From Mycobacterium sp. EPa45 (GTDB lineage Bacteria > Actinomycetota > Actinomycetes > Mycobacteriales > Mycobacteriaceae), in assembly GCF_001021385.1 (NCBI RefSeq), contig NZ_CP011773.1, forward strand, positions 5,022,001 through 5,086,000: a stretch of 64,000 nt of DNA. The letters run 5' to 3'. Under the pieces are notes generated by a model that searched no databases, was not told where the DNA came from, and saw only the letters and a list, made by a program, of their open reading frames with translations. A program made the translations under genes and the position numbers. Numbering within the stretch: the first letter of the stretch is position 1; each line of letters starts with the position of its first letter. Shown here in pieces: positions 8,119-17,965 of this stretch.

Positions 8119-9270
8119 ATGAAAAGCCGCGCCGCGATCGTCCGCGAGCTCGGCGGCGCCTGGTCGGTCGAAGATTTCGAACTCGACCCCCCGCGCTCCG
8201 GCGAGGTGCTGGTGCAGCTGGCCGCCGCGGGGCTGTGCCATTCCGACGACCACATCCGCAACGGCTTCATGTCACCGCCCTCCGGACCAAGGGATGCCCC
8301 GACGACCCGTCCGCCGACCATCGGCGGCCACGAGGGATCCGGCGTGGTCGTCGACGTCGGCCCGGGCGTCACCGGGCTCGCTCCCGGCGACCACGTCGTG
8401 ACGTCCTTCGTCGCGGTGTGCGGCTACTGCCGATGGTGCGCCTCGGGCATGGAGTACCTGTGCGACAAGGGCGCAGGCGTGCTGACGCCCGGCATGCCGA
8501 CCGACGGGACGTTCCGTCACCACACCCTCGACGGCCAGGACGTGGGGCACACCTCGAAGATCGGCGCCTTCGCCGAACACACTGTCGTCGCGGCGGATTC
8601 GCTGGTGAAGATCGACCCCGACATCCCGTTGGTGCCGGCGGCTCTGCTGGCGTGCGCGATCCCGACCGGTTACGGATCAGCGGCGCATCGCGGAAATATC
8701 CGCGGCGGTGACACCGTCGTGGTGGTCGGCGCGGGCGGCATCGGCACCGCCGCTATCCAGGGTGCGCGGATCAACGGCGCGACGACGATCGTCGCAGTGG
8801 ATCCCCTTGGCGCAAAACGGAAGTCGGCCCTCGACTTCGGCGCGACCCACACGGCGGCCTGGGCTGCTGATGCGAAAGAACTGGTCCGGGACCTGACGCG
8901 CGGGGTGATGGCGGACTGTGTGGTCGTCGCCCCCTCGGACATCACCGGTGACGATGTGCGCGACGCACTGGCGCTGACGCGCAAGGGCGGCACCTGTGTG
9001 CTGACCGGGATGGCCCCGTCCGGTCCGCTGCCGGTGCACCTGGACATCCAAGATCTGGTTCTGATGAACAAGACCCTGTGCGGAACGGTGTTCGGGTCGT
9101 GCAATCCGCGCTCTGAAATCCCCACGCTGGCAGCCATGTACACCGCCGGGCAACTGCGTCTCGACGAGATGATCACCAAACGCTATCCCCTCGATGACAT
9201 CAACACCGCGTTCGACGACCTGCTGCAGGGCCGGTTGGTCCGCGGCGTCATCGACTTCGGAATCGCCTGA
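8119..9270 (+). CDS. zinc-dependent alcohol dehydrogenase (class III/NDMA-type MDR)
   Basis: A 383-aa medium-chain dehydrogenase. Catalytic zinc ligands are in GLCHSDDHI and GGHEGSG; the structural zinc loop is CGYCRWCASGMEYLC with four Cys; the Rossmann motif is VVGAGGIGTAA. It should oxidise an alcohol to an aldehyde or ketone, possibly with mycofactocin or NDMA-type cofactor cycling as in related mycobacterial enzymes, but that subfamily assignment is from general resemblance. It is followed after 5 bp by a CoA-transferase, so the two form an operon. ATG 8119 gives the usual N-terminus (MKSRAAIVRELG). Confidence 0.85.
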   Translation: MKSRAAIVRELGGAWSVEDFELDPPRSGEVLVQLAAAGLCHSDDHIRNGFMSPPSGPRDAPTTRPPTIGGHEGSGVVVDVGPGVTGLAPGDHVVTSFVAVCGYCRWCASGMEYLCDKGAGVLTPGMPTDGTFRHHTLDGQDVGHTSKIGAFAEHTVVAADSLVKIDPDIPLVPAALLACAIPTGYGSAAHRGNIRGGDTVVVVGAGGIGTAAIQGARINGATTIVAVDPLGAKRKSALDFGATHTAAWAADAKELVRDLTRGVMADCVVVAPSDITGDDVRDALALTRKGGTCVLTGMAPSGPLPVHLDIQDLVLMNKTLCGTVFGSCNPRSEIPTLAAMYTAGQLRLDEMITKRYPLDDINTAFDDLLQGRLVRGVIDFGIA

Positions 9271-9275
9271 GCCAC

Positions 9276-11564
9276 ATGACCTCTCCCCTGTCTGGCATCC
9301 GGGTGCTCGAAATCGGTGACCGGATCGCCACCGCGTATTGCGGCAAGTTGTTGCGCGACGCCGGTGCCGACGTGGTGATGGTCGAACCAACAGCCGGGCA
9401 CCGGCTGAGGCGATACCGCACGGCGGGGATCCCAGCCGCCGATGGTGACAGCCCGTTCTTTTCGTTCCTGGCCGGCGGCAAGCGCAGCATCGTCGTGCCC
9501 GCCATCACCACCGAGCTTGTGGAGTCCGCCGACATCGTCATCCTCGGTGCCACACCCCAGCAGGCCGCGGAGATGGGTGCGAGCATCGACGAGATCGCCG
9601 GCTGCACAACGCCGGTGGTCACGATGTCGGATTTCGGCTGGGCCGGGCCGTGGACCGAGCTGCCGGCCACCGAATTCACCTTGCAGGCCTGGTGCGGCTC
9701 CACCGGCTCGCGCGGCGAGCCGGACCGCCCGCCGATCTCGGTCGGGGGCGACCTGGGCGAGTTCATCGCAGGCAGCTACGCCGCGTTCTTCGCACTCGCC
9801 GCCCACCGGGGCGGCAACGGCTTCGACATGTCGGTGCTGGAGGCAATGACCACCTCGATGCAGGTGTTCTCCTGGCTGCGTAGGGAATTGATGCTGCTCG
9901 AGGTCGTCGGCCGGTCCACCGAGGTGCCGTCGGTGGAGCGCGCCAAGGACGGCTACGTCGGCATCTCGATGGCCACCGGCCAGCAGTGGCAGGACTTCTG
10001 CGCGATGGTCGAATGCCCCGATCTGGCCGACGTTCCGGAGCTGCGGTTCCAGGTCGGCCGGTGGGAACAGCGTGATCTCATCCGGGCGCGCACCGCGGAC
10101 TGGTTCGCCACACATACCGTCGCGGAGATCGTCGAGCTCGCCGAGCTTTTCCGGATTCCGATGGCGGCGATCGGCAACGGTGAAACCCTCGCAGCCATGG
10201 ATCATTTCATTGCCCGCAAGTCGTTCGTCGACCATCCTGGGGGGTTCCGGGCGCCGGGCCCGCCGTGGCGGATGAGCCTCACCCCGCCGCTGCCGCCGGC
10301 ACTACCGCCCAGCATCGGTGGCGACACTGCCGACTGGGCGCCTGGTGCCAAATCCAGCCGCACGGGTCTGCCTCTCGAGGGTGTCCGCATCGTCGACCTG
10401 ACGGCATTCTGGGCCGGCCCGGCCGCCACCCACCTGCTGGCCATGCTGGGCGCCGACGTGGTCAAGATCGAATCGGTGCAACGCCCGGACGGGATGCGTT
10501 TCGCCGGCGGCTTCCGCGCGGACGTCGAACGCTGGTGGGAATACAGCTGGGTCTTTCACGGGGTGAACTCCGGCAAGCGTTCGGTCACCCTGGACCTGGA
10601 ATCCGCCGATGGCAGAGCACTTTTCGGTCGCATGGTGGCCGAGGCCGACGTTGTGATCGAGAACTTCACCCCCAGGGTGATGGAGAACTTCGAGTTGGGT
10701 TACGAGGCGCTGCGCGAATTCAACGAGCAGATCATCGAGGTCCGCATGCCCGGCTTCGGACTCGACGGCCCATGGCGTGATCGGGTTGGGTTCGCGATGA
10801 CGATGGAGCAGCTCGCCGGACTGGCCTGGATCACCGGCTACCCAGACGGACTGCCGACCGCGCCGCGCGGTGCGTGTGATCCGCTGGCCGGTGTGCACGC
10901 CGCGTTCCTCACGCTTGCCGCGCTGGAACACCGGCGCCGCACCGGGCACGGCCAGTTGATCGAAGTGCCGATGATCGACGTGGTGCTCAACGCCAGTGCC
11001 CTGCAGATCATCGAGCGGGATGCCGCCGGCGTCTTGCTGACGCGGCGGGGCAACCGCGGACACGAGTTCGCCGTCCAGAACGTCTACGCATGTTCCGGCG
11101 ACGACCAGTGGGTGGCTGTCAGCATTCGGCACGACGCCGATTGGGGGGCACTCAAAGAGGTTCTCGGCCAACCGGTCTGGGCGCACGATCTCGCGTATAC
11201 CGCAGAGGCGGGTGATCTGATCGACGGCCACCTGGCCGAGTGGTTCAAAGACCGAGCCCTCGACTCCGCCGTCCGCGCGCTCCTCGGCGCAGGCATCCCC
11301 GCCGCGCCCGTTCTGCAACCGCCCGACGTGATCGACAACCCGGCGCTGCGGGCCCGTGGCTTCTTCCAGACAGTGTCCCACCCGCTGTGCGGACCACTGC
11401 CCTACCCGCGGCCGCCGGTCGTCGGCCGGTTCGTCGACAGCCCCGCCCCCTTACTGGGAGAGCACAACGCGCAAGTGTTCGCAGGCGAGCTGGGCCTGAC
11501 GGATCACGAGCTGGCCCGTCTGGAATCCGACGACGTGATCGGGTCCTGGCCACTGGGATTGTGA
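9276..11564 (+). CDS. double-length CaiB/BaiF family CoA-transferase
   Basis: A 762-aa protein made of two tandem class III CoA-transferase units: the first opens with LSGIRVLEIGDRIATAYCGK, the second (about residue 368 on) with LEGVRIVDLTAFWAGPAATH. The position of the aspartyl-CoA nucleophile is kept in the first half (FDMSVLEAM, Asp184), while the matching position of the second half is Glu563 (IEVPMIDVV). The second half may therefore be structural or use different chemistry. It would move CoA between carboxylic acids during degradation of a cyclic or branched acid. Its 3' end overlaps the convergent monooxygenase gene by 61 bp. Confidence 0.85.
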   Translation: MTSPLSGIRVLEIGDRIATAYCGKLLRDAGADVVMVEPTAGHRLRRYRTAGIPAADGDSPFFSFLAGGKRSIVVPAITTELVESADIVILGATPQQAAEMGASIDEIAGCTTPVVTMSDFGWAGPWTELPATEFTLQAWCGSTGSRGEPDRPPISVGGDLGEFIAGSYAAFFALAAHRGGNGFDMSVLEAMTTSMQVFSWLRRELMLLEVVGRSTEVPSVERAKDGYVGISMATGQQWQDFCAMVECPDLADVPELRFQVGRWEQRDLIRARTADWFATHTVAEIVELAELFRIPMAAIGNGETLAAMDHFIARKSFVDHPGGFRAPGPPWRMSLTPPLPPALPPSIGGDTADWAPGAKSSRTGLPLEGVRIVDLTAFWAGPAATHLLAMLGADVVKIESVQRPDGMRFAGGFRADVERWWEYSWVFHGVNSGKRSVTLDLESADGRALFGRMVAEADVVIENFTPRVMENFELGYEALREFNEQIIEVRMPGFGLDGPWRDRVGFAMTMEQLAGLAWITGYPDGLPTAPRGACDPLAGVHAAFLTLAALEHRRRTGHGQLIEVPMIDVVLNASALQIIERDAAGVLLTRRGNRGHEFAVQNVYACSGDDQWVAVSIRHDADWGALKEVLGQPVWAHDLAYTAEAGDLIDGHLAEWFKDRALDSAVRALLGAGIPAAPVLQPPDVIDNPALRARGFFQTVSHPLCGPLPYPRPPVVGRFVDSPAPLLGEHNAQVFAGELGLTDHELARLESDDVIGSWPLGL

Positions 11565-13069
11565 CCGTCCTCGCGGTGAATCCAGTCGCCGGGCTTCAAT
11601 CGCCAGGTGCGGCGGGCGTAGTCGATCTCGGTATACGGCCACTGCGTGACGATGCGACCGCTCGGCGAGCGGAAGTAGCTGCCGCACTGCGTCCACACCG
11701 TCTGTTCGAGTTCGGCGGAGATCTCCTCGTTGAACCGGCGCTCGGCGTCGGGGTGCACCTCGAGCGTGCCGCCCTTGCGGCGAAGCCGCCCGACCGCATC
11801 GGCGGCCAAGCGGGCGCCGGCCTCCAGGATGTAGACGATCGAATTGCCGCCCTGATTGGTGTTGGGACCGTACAACATCAGCAGGTTCGGAAAGCCGCTG
11901 ACCGCCACGCCGAGGTAGGCGCTGGGGTCCTCGCCCCACCGGTCGTGCAGCGACTGCCCGCCGGCGCCGATCACCTCGATATCCGAGAGGTAGCGGTTGG
12001 TCTGGAAACCCGTGGCCAGCACGATGATGTCGACGCCGGTCGACGACGTGGGGGTGCACACCGCGTCCTCGGTGATCGTTTCGATGGGCTCGGTCACCAG
12101 CGACACGTTGTCCTGCTGCAGCGCAGCGTAGTAGTCACCGCCGAGCAGCACTCGCTTGCAACGGAACGGGTAATTCGGGGTCAACGCCACGCGGAGCTGC
12201 TCGTCGTGGACTTTGCGGCGAAGGAACTCTTCGGCGATATTCTGCCGTCCCGCCACCCGCGGGTCGTCGAGCCGCAGCGCGGTGTTGTCGTGCTGCTCCT
12301 TCCACAGCCGCCACCGCTCGCGGCGCCCGGCCCAGGGAATGCGGCGGAACCGGTCGAGTTCGTCGGCTCTGAACGCGCGGTCGTCCTTGGGTACCATCCA
12401 CGGCGGCGTGCGCTGGAAGACCGTCACGTGGGCCGCATCCTTGGCCAATTCCGGAACAACCTGCACCGCGCTGGCCCCCGTGCCGATGACTGCCACCCGG
12501 CGCCCTGTCACATCCGCGCTCGGATCCCACCGCGAGGTGTGCATGATCGACCCGCCGAAATCCGCCAGTCCGTCGATCTCGGGCAGCTTGGGCTCCCCGA
12601 ACAAGCCGACCGCGCTGATCACCACATCGGCCGAGAACGCGAAACCCTCTCCTGCGCTGACGGATTCGAGATCGAGATCCCACTGCTGTGCGCCTTCGTT
12701 CCAACGCATGCTGCGCACCGCGGTACCGGTCAGCAGGTGCCGTCTCAGGTCGAAGTCGTCGGCCACCGACTCGAGGTAAGCCAGAATCTCCGGCTGCCGG
12801 GCGTAGGTACGGCTCCAGTTCCGGTTGGGTGCGAAGGAGAACGAATAGAGATGGCTCTGGATGTCGCACGCCGCGCCAGGATAGGTGTTCAACCGCCAGG
12901 TTCCGCCGACACCGTCACAACGTTCGATGATCGCCAGATCGTCGACGCCGATGCGCCGCAACGCAACCGCGGCGGCCAGGCCACCGAACCCGGCACCGAT
13001 GATGGCAACCCGCGGCGAGCGCCGCCGCACGGCCGCCCGTAGACGCCCCGCCAGGTAGTGGCTATTCAT
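11504..13069 (-). CDS. flavin-binding (Baeyer-Villiger type) monooxygenase 1
   Basis: A 521-aa class B flavoprotein monooxygenase. FAD motif VAIIGAGFGGLAAAVALR is at about residues 20-38, the family fingerprint F-x-G-x-x-x-H-x-x-x-W-D occurs as FGGSIMHTSRWD, and the NADPH motif is VAVIGTGASAVQV. It probably inserts oxygen into a ketone, giving an ester or lactone. The ATG at 13069 overlaps the stop of the upstream monooxygenase (TGATG), the last of three start/stop overlaps in arcA > ALDH > BVMO2 > BVMO1. An in-frame ATG at 13075 is an alternative start. Confidence 0.87.
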   Translation of the reverse strand: MNSHYLAGRLRAAVRRRSPRVAIIGAGFGGLAAAVALRRIGVDDLAIIERCDGVGGTWRLNTYPGAACDIQSHLYSFSFAPNRNWSRTYARQPEILAYLESVADDFDLRRHLLTGTAVRSMRWNEGAQQWDLDLESVSAGEGFAFSADVVISAVGLFGEPKLPEIDGLADFGGSIMHTSRWDPSADVTGRRVAVIGTGASAVQVVPELAKDAAHVTVFQRTPPWMVPKDDRAFRADELDRFRRIPWAGRRERWRLWKEQHDNTALRLDDPRVAGRQNIAEEFLRRKVHDEQLRVALTPNYPFRCKRVLLGGDYYAALQQDNVSLVTEPIETITEDAVCTPTSSTGVDIIVLATGFQTNRYLSDIEVIGAGGQSLHDRWGEDPSAYLGVAVSGFPNLLMLYGPNTNQGGNSIVYILEAGARLAADAVGRLRRKGGTLEVHPDAERRFNEEISAELEQTVWTQCGSYFRSPSGRIVTQWPYTEIDYARRTWRLKPGDWIHREDGHNPSGQDPITSSDSRRASS

Positions 13070-14811
13070 CAGCATCCGCCGGTCCCGATGTCGAGACCGT
13101 CGAGCGTGCCGTCCTCCCGCCAGGCCGCGAGGATGTCGGCGTATTCGGTGGGCGTGCCGTAGAAGAAGCTGCCCTGCCGGGTGGTGGCGTTGGCCTGCCC
13201 TTCCCGGTTGTAGTACCCCGGGGTACAGGTCCGGGCGCGGTCTGCGGTACCGGCGGACCTGCCCACCACGATGTCCACCCAGCCGTCCTCGGCAGCCGTC
13301 GTCGATTCGAAGCGGGTCACGCCGCGGTCCAGCGCCTGGGCGACGATCCACGCGACGTGCGTTGCCTGCACGTCGAGCAGGTAGGGAAAGTTCACCGTAA
13401 AGCCCGACTGCGCAATGCTTTCTACGAAGAGGTTGGGGAATCCGGCAACCATGAGGCCGTGCAGGGTACGGACTCCGTCACGCCATTTCTCGGTCAGGGA
13501 GAGCCCTTCGCGGCCGAGGACCTCGAACCCGGTGCGCCGCGCGTATTCGGTGCCCACCTCAAAGCCCGTGGCGAAGATCAGGCAGTCGAGCTGGTGCTCG
13601 ACACCGTCGACGACGACACCGCGATCGGTGATGCATTCCACGCCGCGGCCATGGGTGTCCACCAGAGACACGTTGGGGCGGTTGAACGTCGCCAGATAGT
13701 CGTCATGGAAGCACGGCCGCTTGCAGAAGTAGCCGTACCACGGTTTGAGTGCCTCGGCGGTGTCCGGATCGGCCACGATCGCGTCGACGCGGGCGCGGAC
13801 CTCCTCCATCTTCGCGAAGTCGGCCAGCTCGCCGTCCCGCATGACCAGCAGGGTCTTGACGATACTGGTCCAGGCGTCGGCCACCAGGTCCTCGTCGGCC
13901 TCTCCGCCCGCGGTGAGCTGCTGGAAGTTCTCGATGCGGCGACGCTGCCAGCCGGGAGTCAGTCCAGCGGCCCACTCGGCATCGGTCGGCCGGTTGGCGC
14001 GGACGTCGACGGAGGACGGGGTGCGCTGGAACACCGACAAATGCGCAGCGGCTCGCGCCACGTGGGGCACGCACTGGACCGCGGTCGCACCCGTGCCGAT
14101 GATGCCGATCCGCTTGTCGGCCAACAGTTCCAGATCTTGTCCGGTGTAGGCGTAGTCCCACCGGCTGGTGTGGAAGGTATGGCCGGCGAAGGACGTGATG
14201 CCGGGGATTCCGGGCAGCTTCGGCTTCTGCAGATAGCCGTTGGCCATCGAGACGAACCGGGCGCGGATCGCATCGCCCCGGTCGGTCTCCACGATCCATC
14301 GGCAGAGCCGCTCGTCCCAGCGGATCTGTCGAACCTCGGTGTGCAGGCACGCATTCCGATAGAGGTCGTAGTACTCGGCAATACGCCGGCAGTGCGCGAA
14401 GATCTCCGGACCCTTGGCGTATTTCTCGGTCGGCAGGTAACCGGTCTCCTCCAACAGCGGCATGTAGACGTAGGACTCGACGTCACAGGCGATGCCGGGG
14501 TATCGATTCCAGTACCAGGTGCCGCCCACGTCGGCGGCCTTGTCGATCAGCCGGATATCGGCCACGCCGAGTTCGCGCAGCCGCGCCCCGGTCAGCAGCC
14601 CACCGAATCCGGCACCGATGATCGCGACGTCGACCTCATCGGTCAACGGCGCGCGGGCGGCGGGCTCACCGGACCACGGGTCGCTCGCGAACCCGGCGAA
14701 TTCACCGGCAACCTCGACGTATTGACCGATGCCGTCGGAGCGCAGCCGGATCTCGCGCTCGTGCGCATAGCGGGCACGCAGCGCATCGGGATCGAACGGC
14801 AGATGAGTCAC
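13069..14811 (-). CDS. flavin-binding (Baeyer-Villiger type) monooxygenase 2
   Basis: A 580-aa protein resembling cyclohexanone/phenylacetone-type monooxygenases. It has DVAIIGAGFGGLLTGARLRE for FAD, GGTWYWNRYPGIACD, the fingerprint FAGHTFHTSRWD, and IGIIGTGATAVQCVP for NADPH. It carries an N-terminal extension of about 60 residues before the FAD motif, as cyclohexanone monooxygenase relatives do. The GTG at 14811 overlaps the aldehyde dehydrogenase stop (GTGA). It is not a simple duplicate of the next monooxygenase: the N-terminal regions and lengths differ, so the pair may act on different substrates. Confidence 0.88.
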   Translation of the reverse strand: MTHLPFDPDALRARYAHEREIRLRSDGIGQYVEVAGEFAGFASDPWSGEPAARAPLTDEVDVAIIGAGFGGLLTGARLRELGVADIRLIDKAADVGGTWYWNRYPGIACDVESYVYMPLLEETGYLPTEKYAKGPEIFAHCRRIAEYYDLYRNACLHTEVRQIRWDERLCRWIVETDRGDAIRARFVSMANGYLQKPKLPGIPGITSFAGHTFHTSRWDYAYTGQDLELLADKRIGIIGTGATAVQCVPHVARAAAHLSVFQRTPSSVDVRANRPTDAEWAAGLTPGWQRRRIENFQQLTAGGEADEDLVADAWTSIVKTLLVMRDGELADFAKMEEVRARVDAIVADPDTAEALKPWYGYFCKRPCFHDDYLATFNRPNVSLVDTHGRGVECITDRGVVVDGVEHQLDCLIFATGFEVGTEYARRTGFEVLGREGLSLTEKWRDGVRTLHGLMVAGFPNLFVESIAQSGFTVNFPYLLDVQATHVAWIVAQALDRGVTRFESTTAAEDGWVDIVVGRSAGTADRARTCTPGYYNREGQANATTRQGSFFYGTPTEYADILAAWREDGTLDGLDIGTGGC

Positions 14812-16262
14812 GCGATATCCACCGCGCTGGCGATCACTTTGGTCTCGAGATATTCCTCGAAGCCGGCCAGCCCCATCTCCCGGCCGTTGCCCGACTGCTT
14901 GTAGCCCCCGAAGGGGATGTCGGCCGAATACCACACTCCCCCATTGACGCTGACGGTTCCGGTCCGCAACCGCGCAGCGATCCGGGCCGAGCGATCGGCA
15001 TCGGAACTCCACACCGCCGCGGACAGCCCGTAGGGCGAGTCATTGGCGATCGCCACCGCGTCGTCGTCACCGTCATGGGCGAGCACCACCAGGACCGGTC
15101 CGAATATTTCCTCGCGGGCCACCCGGGCGGAATTGTCCAGGCCCCGGACGACGGTGGGCGCGATGAAATATCCGCGGTCCAGTCCCGCGGGACGGCCCCC
15201 ACCACAGGCGAACGATCCGCCCTCTGCCACCGCCAGATCCAGATAGTCCTGCACCCGGTCACGCTGAAGAGCGGAGATGAGCGGGCCGCACACAGTCGCG
15301 GGATCGGTCGGGTCACCCACCGCGATGGCGGCCATCGCGTCGGCGGTCGCCTCGACGGCCTCGTCGTATCGGTTGCGCGGCACCAGCAGCCGGGTGGTGA
15401 ACGCACAGCCCTGGCCGGCATGGCGGGCGACGGCGAGTGCCGCTACCCCACAGGCGCGGCCCAGGTCGGCGTCGTCGAGCACGACGAACGCCGACTTGCC
15501 GCCGAGCTCGAGAAAGACCTTGGTGATGGTCTTTGCGGCGCCGGCCATCACTGCCGCACCGGTGGCCGTCGACCCGGTGAACGACACCACGTCGACCCGG
15601 GCGTCCTCGCTGAGCCGTGCACCCAGGAGGCGATCGCTGGAGGTGACGATGTTGACGACGCCGGGTGGAAAGTCGGTGTGCTCGGCAATGATCCGTCCGA
15701 CGTGAGCCGCGCACCACGGGGTCTCCGGAGCGGGCTTGAGGACCACGGTGTTCCCGGCCGCCAGCGCCGGCCCGAGCTTGGCGAGGTTGATCTGGTGCGG
15801 AAAGTTGAACGGCGTGATCGCACCCACGACTCCGTACGGCTCACGCACCAGCGCGCGGTGCGTCGCGATACCCATCGGGGACGCCACACCCAGATCGGTT
15901 CTCCACGAATAGCCTTCAGCGGTGTCCGCGGGGAATGCCAGGTCATTGACCGGACCTTCGAGATGCGAGCCATGGGTGAACGTCACCGGGGCACCCACCT
16001 CGGCGACGGTGATCTCGCGCAGTGCCTCTATCTCGGCAGTAAGGGCCGCACGCAACTGACGCAGGCAGTGCACACGCAGCGCCACATCGCGCGACCATTC
16101 GCCGCAATCGAAAGCGGTGCGCGCGGCACTGATCGCCCGGTCCATGTCCGCGGCGTCGGCGTCGGCGGCCGACCCGATCCGATCCTCGGTGGCCGGGTTG
16201 ACCGTGTCGAACGTGCCTGCGCCGCCGGTGACCAGCTTCCCGTCGATCAGCAGATCGGTCAC
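14808..16262 (-). CDS. aldehyde dehydrogenase
   Basis: A 484-aa NAD(P)-dependent aldehyde dehydrogenase. Visible are [16 protein letters not shown] near the N-terminus, the cofactor-binding [31 protein letters not shown], the catalytic Glu in [16 protein letters not shown] and the catalytic Cys in [13 protein letters not shown]. It oxidises an aldehyde to the acid, which suits a pathway with the neighbouring monooxygenases. The GTG start at 16262 shares bases with the arcA stop (GTGA), and its own stop overlaps the next gene. It is an ordinary family member in length. Confidence 0.88.
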   Translation of the reverse strand: MTDLLIDGKLVTGGAGTFDTVNPATEDRIGSAADADAADMDRAISAARTAFDCGEWSRDVALRVHCLRQLRAALTAEIEALREITVAEVGAPVTFTHGSHLEGPVNDLAFPADTAEGYSWRTDLGVASPMGIATHRALVREPYGVVGAITPFNFPHQINLAKLGPALAAGNTVVLKPAPETPWCAAHVGRIIAEHTDFPPGVVNIVTSSDRLLGARLSEDARVDVVSFTGSTATGAAVMAGAAKTITKVFLELGGKSAFVVLDDADLGRACGVAALAVARHAGQGCAFTTRLLVPRNRYDEAVEATADAMAAIAVGDPTDPATVCGPLISALQRDRVQDYLDLAVAEGGSFACGGGRPAGLDRGYFIAPTVVRGLDNSARVAREEIFGPVLVVLAHDGDDDAVAIANDSPYGLSAAVWSSDADRSARIAARLRTGTVSVNGGVWYSADIPFGGYKQSGNGREMGLAGFEEYLETKVIASAVDIA

Positions 16263-17464
16263 AGCGGGTCCCGCGCCACCGGACACGACATACACCGAGG
16301 GCCTCCGCGCCCGGTGCCGAGCTCGGAGGCGGCGATCGGCAACACTTCGATGCCGGAATCCTGCAGCCGGGCATTGGTTTCGGTGTTGCGCTCGTAGGCG
16401 ACGACGACACCGGGAGCTACTGCCAGCGTGTTGTTGCCGTCGTCCCATTGCTCGCGCTCCGCGGTCACCGGGTCCAGCCCGGTGTCGATGACGCGCAGAG
16501 CCGTTCCCATGGCGTCGGCGGCGGCCTTCACGAACGGCACCTCGTCGAGGATCTTCACCCCGTCGGGCGTGCGCTTGATCGTGAACGCCGACAGCGAGTC
16601 ACTGATCGCCGGATACATCACCAGCGCATCGACATCGACCATCGTGCAGACGGTGTCCAGGTGCATCTGGGCCCGTTCCTGGGCGATCGGGACGGCCAGC
16701 ACCGTATGCGCGAGGCCATCGTCGAACAGGCTGCGCGCCAACGCCTCCGCGCCGGCCGGGGTGGTGCGCTCCCCGACCCCGACCGCCACCACACCGGGCG
16801 AAAGCAGGAGCACGTCGCCACCTTCCACCGGGGCGGTGTGCGACTCATACGCACGCCGCACACCGAGGAAGCGGGGGTGGTGGGCGTAGATCAGATCGGT
16901 CAGCGACGTTTCGCGCATGCGCGCCGGCAACGCCAGCGAGGTGATGGCCACCCGCGGGCCGATCCAGAACGACGAATCGCGGGTGAACAGCAGGTTGGGC
17001 AGCGGCTCGATGACGAAGTCCCCGCCGTGATGCATGAGCCGCACCAGTGACGTGTCGGACGTTGCGCCCGAGGGCAATTCGGTGAAGGTCATCCCCGCCA
17101 TCAGCACGTGCGCCAGCGGCGCGGGCTCCAGACTCCGCAGATACGCCGAAAGTTCCTGCGCCAGAGGCAATCCCAGGCGGCGCGCATCGACCGCCGCGGA
17201 GATACCCTGCATTCTGGCGGCCCCGCTGTTCAGCGCCTCGGTCAGCAGGTCGGACAGCAACAGCACTTCCACACCGCGCGAGCGCAGCAGATCGGCGAAC
17301 GCGTCGTGTTCCTGTTGGGCCCGCGCCACCCATGGCAGCCCGTCGAACAGCAGTTTGTCATTGTTGCGCGGCGTCAACCTCTGCAGCTCGGCGCCGGGGC
17401 GGTGCAGGATGACGACCCGCAGCGTCCCGACCTCGCTGTTGGAGCCAAGTGCGGCGGCAGTCAC
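16259..17464 (-). CDS. arcA: arginine deiminase
   Basis: A 401-aa arginine deiminase converting arginine to citrulline and ammonia. Motifs include [53 protein letters not shown], a His in [13 protein letters not shown], and the catalytic Cys394 in [11 protein letters not shown] at the very C-terminus. It matches Rv1001 in family and place. Unusually, it leads a minus-strand operon with an aldehyde dehydrogenase and two monooxygenases joined by start/stop overlaps. A divergent soxR begins 46 bp away. No ornithine carbamoyltransferase or carbamate kinase of an ADI pathway is nearby. Confidence 0.92.
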   Translation of the reverse strand: MTAAALGSNSEVGTLRVVILHRPGAELQRLTPRNNDKLLFDGLPWVARAQQEHDAFADLLRSRGVEVLLLSDLLTEALNSGAARMQGISAAVDARRLGLPLAQELSAYLRSLEPAPLAHVLMAGMTFTELPSGATSDTSLVRLMHHGGDFVIEPLPNLLFTRDSSFWIGPRVAITSLALPARMRETSLTDLIYAHHPRFLGVRRAYESHTAPVEGGDVLLLSPGVVAVGVGERTTPAGAEALARSLFDDGLAHTVLAVPIAQERAQMHLDTVCTMVDVDALVMYPAISDSLSAFTIKRTPDGVKILDEVPFVKAAADAMGTALRVIDTGLDPVTAEREQWDDGNNTLAVAPGVVVAYERNTETNARLQDSGIEVLPIAASELGTGRGGPRCMSCPVARDPL

Positions 17465-17510
17465 AAATAGCACCGTAACAACACTCAGGCACCTCAACTA
17501 TCGTCGTCGT

Positions 17511-17942
17511 GTGACCGAGCAGGAACTGACGCCCGGCGAGCTCGCGGCGCGGGCCGGAGTGGCGATCTCGGCACTGCACTTCTACGAGCGCGAAGGCCTG
17601 ATCAGCAGCCGTCGCACCTCGGGCAACCAGCGGCGCTACCCCCGCGAGACCCTGCGCCGGGTGGCTTTCATCCGGATGTCCCAGCGCCTCGGGATTCCCC
17701 TGGCCAGGGTCCGCGACGCGCTGTCGTCACTGCCTGCCGACCGGGTGCCCACCAGCCGGGATTGGGCCCGGCTGTCCGCGGGGTGGCGCGAGGATCTCGA
17801 CGAGCGGATCGGGCACCTGCAGCGGCTGCGCGACAATCTCGCCGACTGCATCGGCTGCGGTTGCCTGAGCCTGCGCAGTTGTGCACTCTCCAATCCGGAA
17901 GACGTCCTCGCCGGCCAAGGACCCGGGGCGGCCAAGCTTTAG
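17511..17942 (+). CDS. soxR: redox-sensitive MerR-family regulator SoxR
   Basis: A 143-aa MerR regulator. The N-terminal winged helix reads GELAARAGVAISALHFYERE, followed by a dimerisation helix and a C-terminal [2Fe-2S] cluster motif with C113, C116, C118 and C124 (CIGCGC then LRSC). The cluster senses redox-cycling compounds or superoxide and distorts promoter DNA. The GTG start at 17511 is 46 bp from the divergent arcA start; the gap contains CCTCAACTA, which resembles half a SoxR box, so control of the arcA-monooxygenase operon is possible but unproven. The alkB-like gene follows 23 bp downstream. Confidence 0.9.
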   Translation: MTEQELTPGELAARAGVAISALHFYEREGLISSRRTSGNQRRYPRETLRRVAFIRMSQRLGIPLARVRDALSSLPADRVPTSRDWARLSAGWREDLDERIGHLQRLRDNLADCIGCGCLSLRSCALSNPEDVLAGQGPGAAKL

Positions 17943-17965
17943 TTCGAAGCTTCAGGCTCGAACAG

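Noticed and set aside
17465..17510. SoxR box in the arcA/soxR gap
   Set aside because: Only a half-like element (CCTCAACTA) is present; without the second arm I do not list it as a site.
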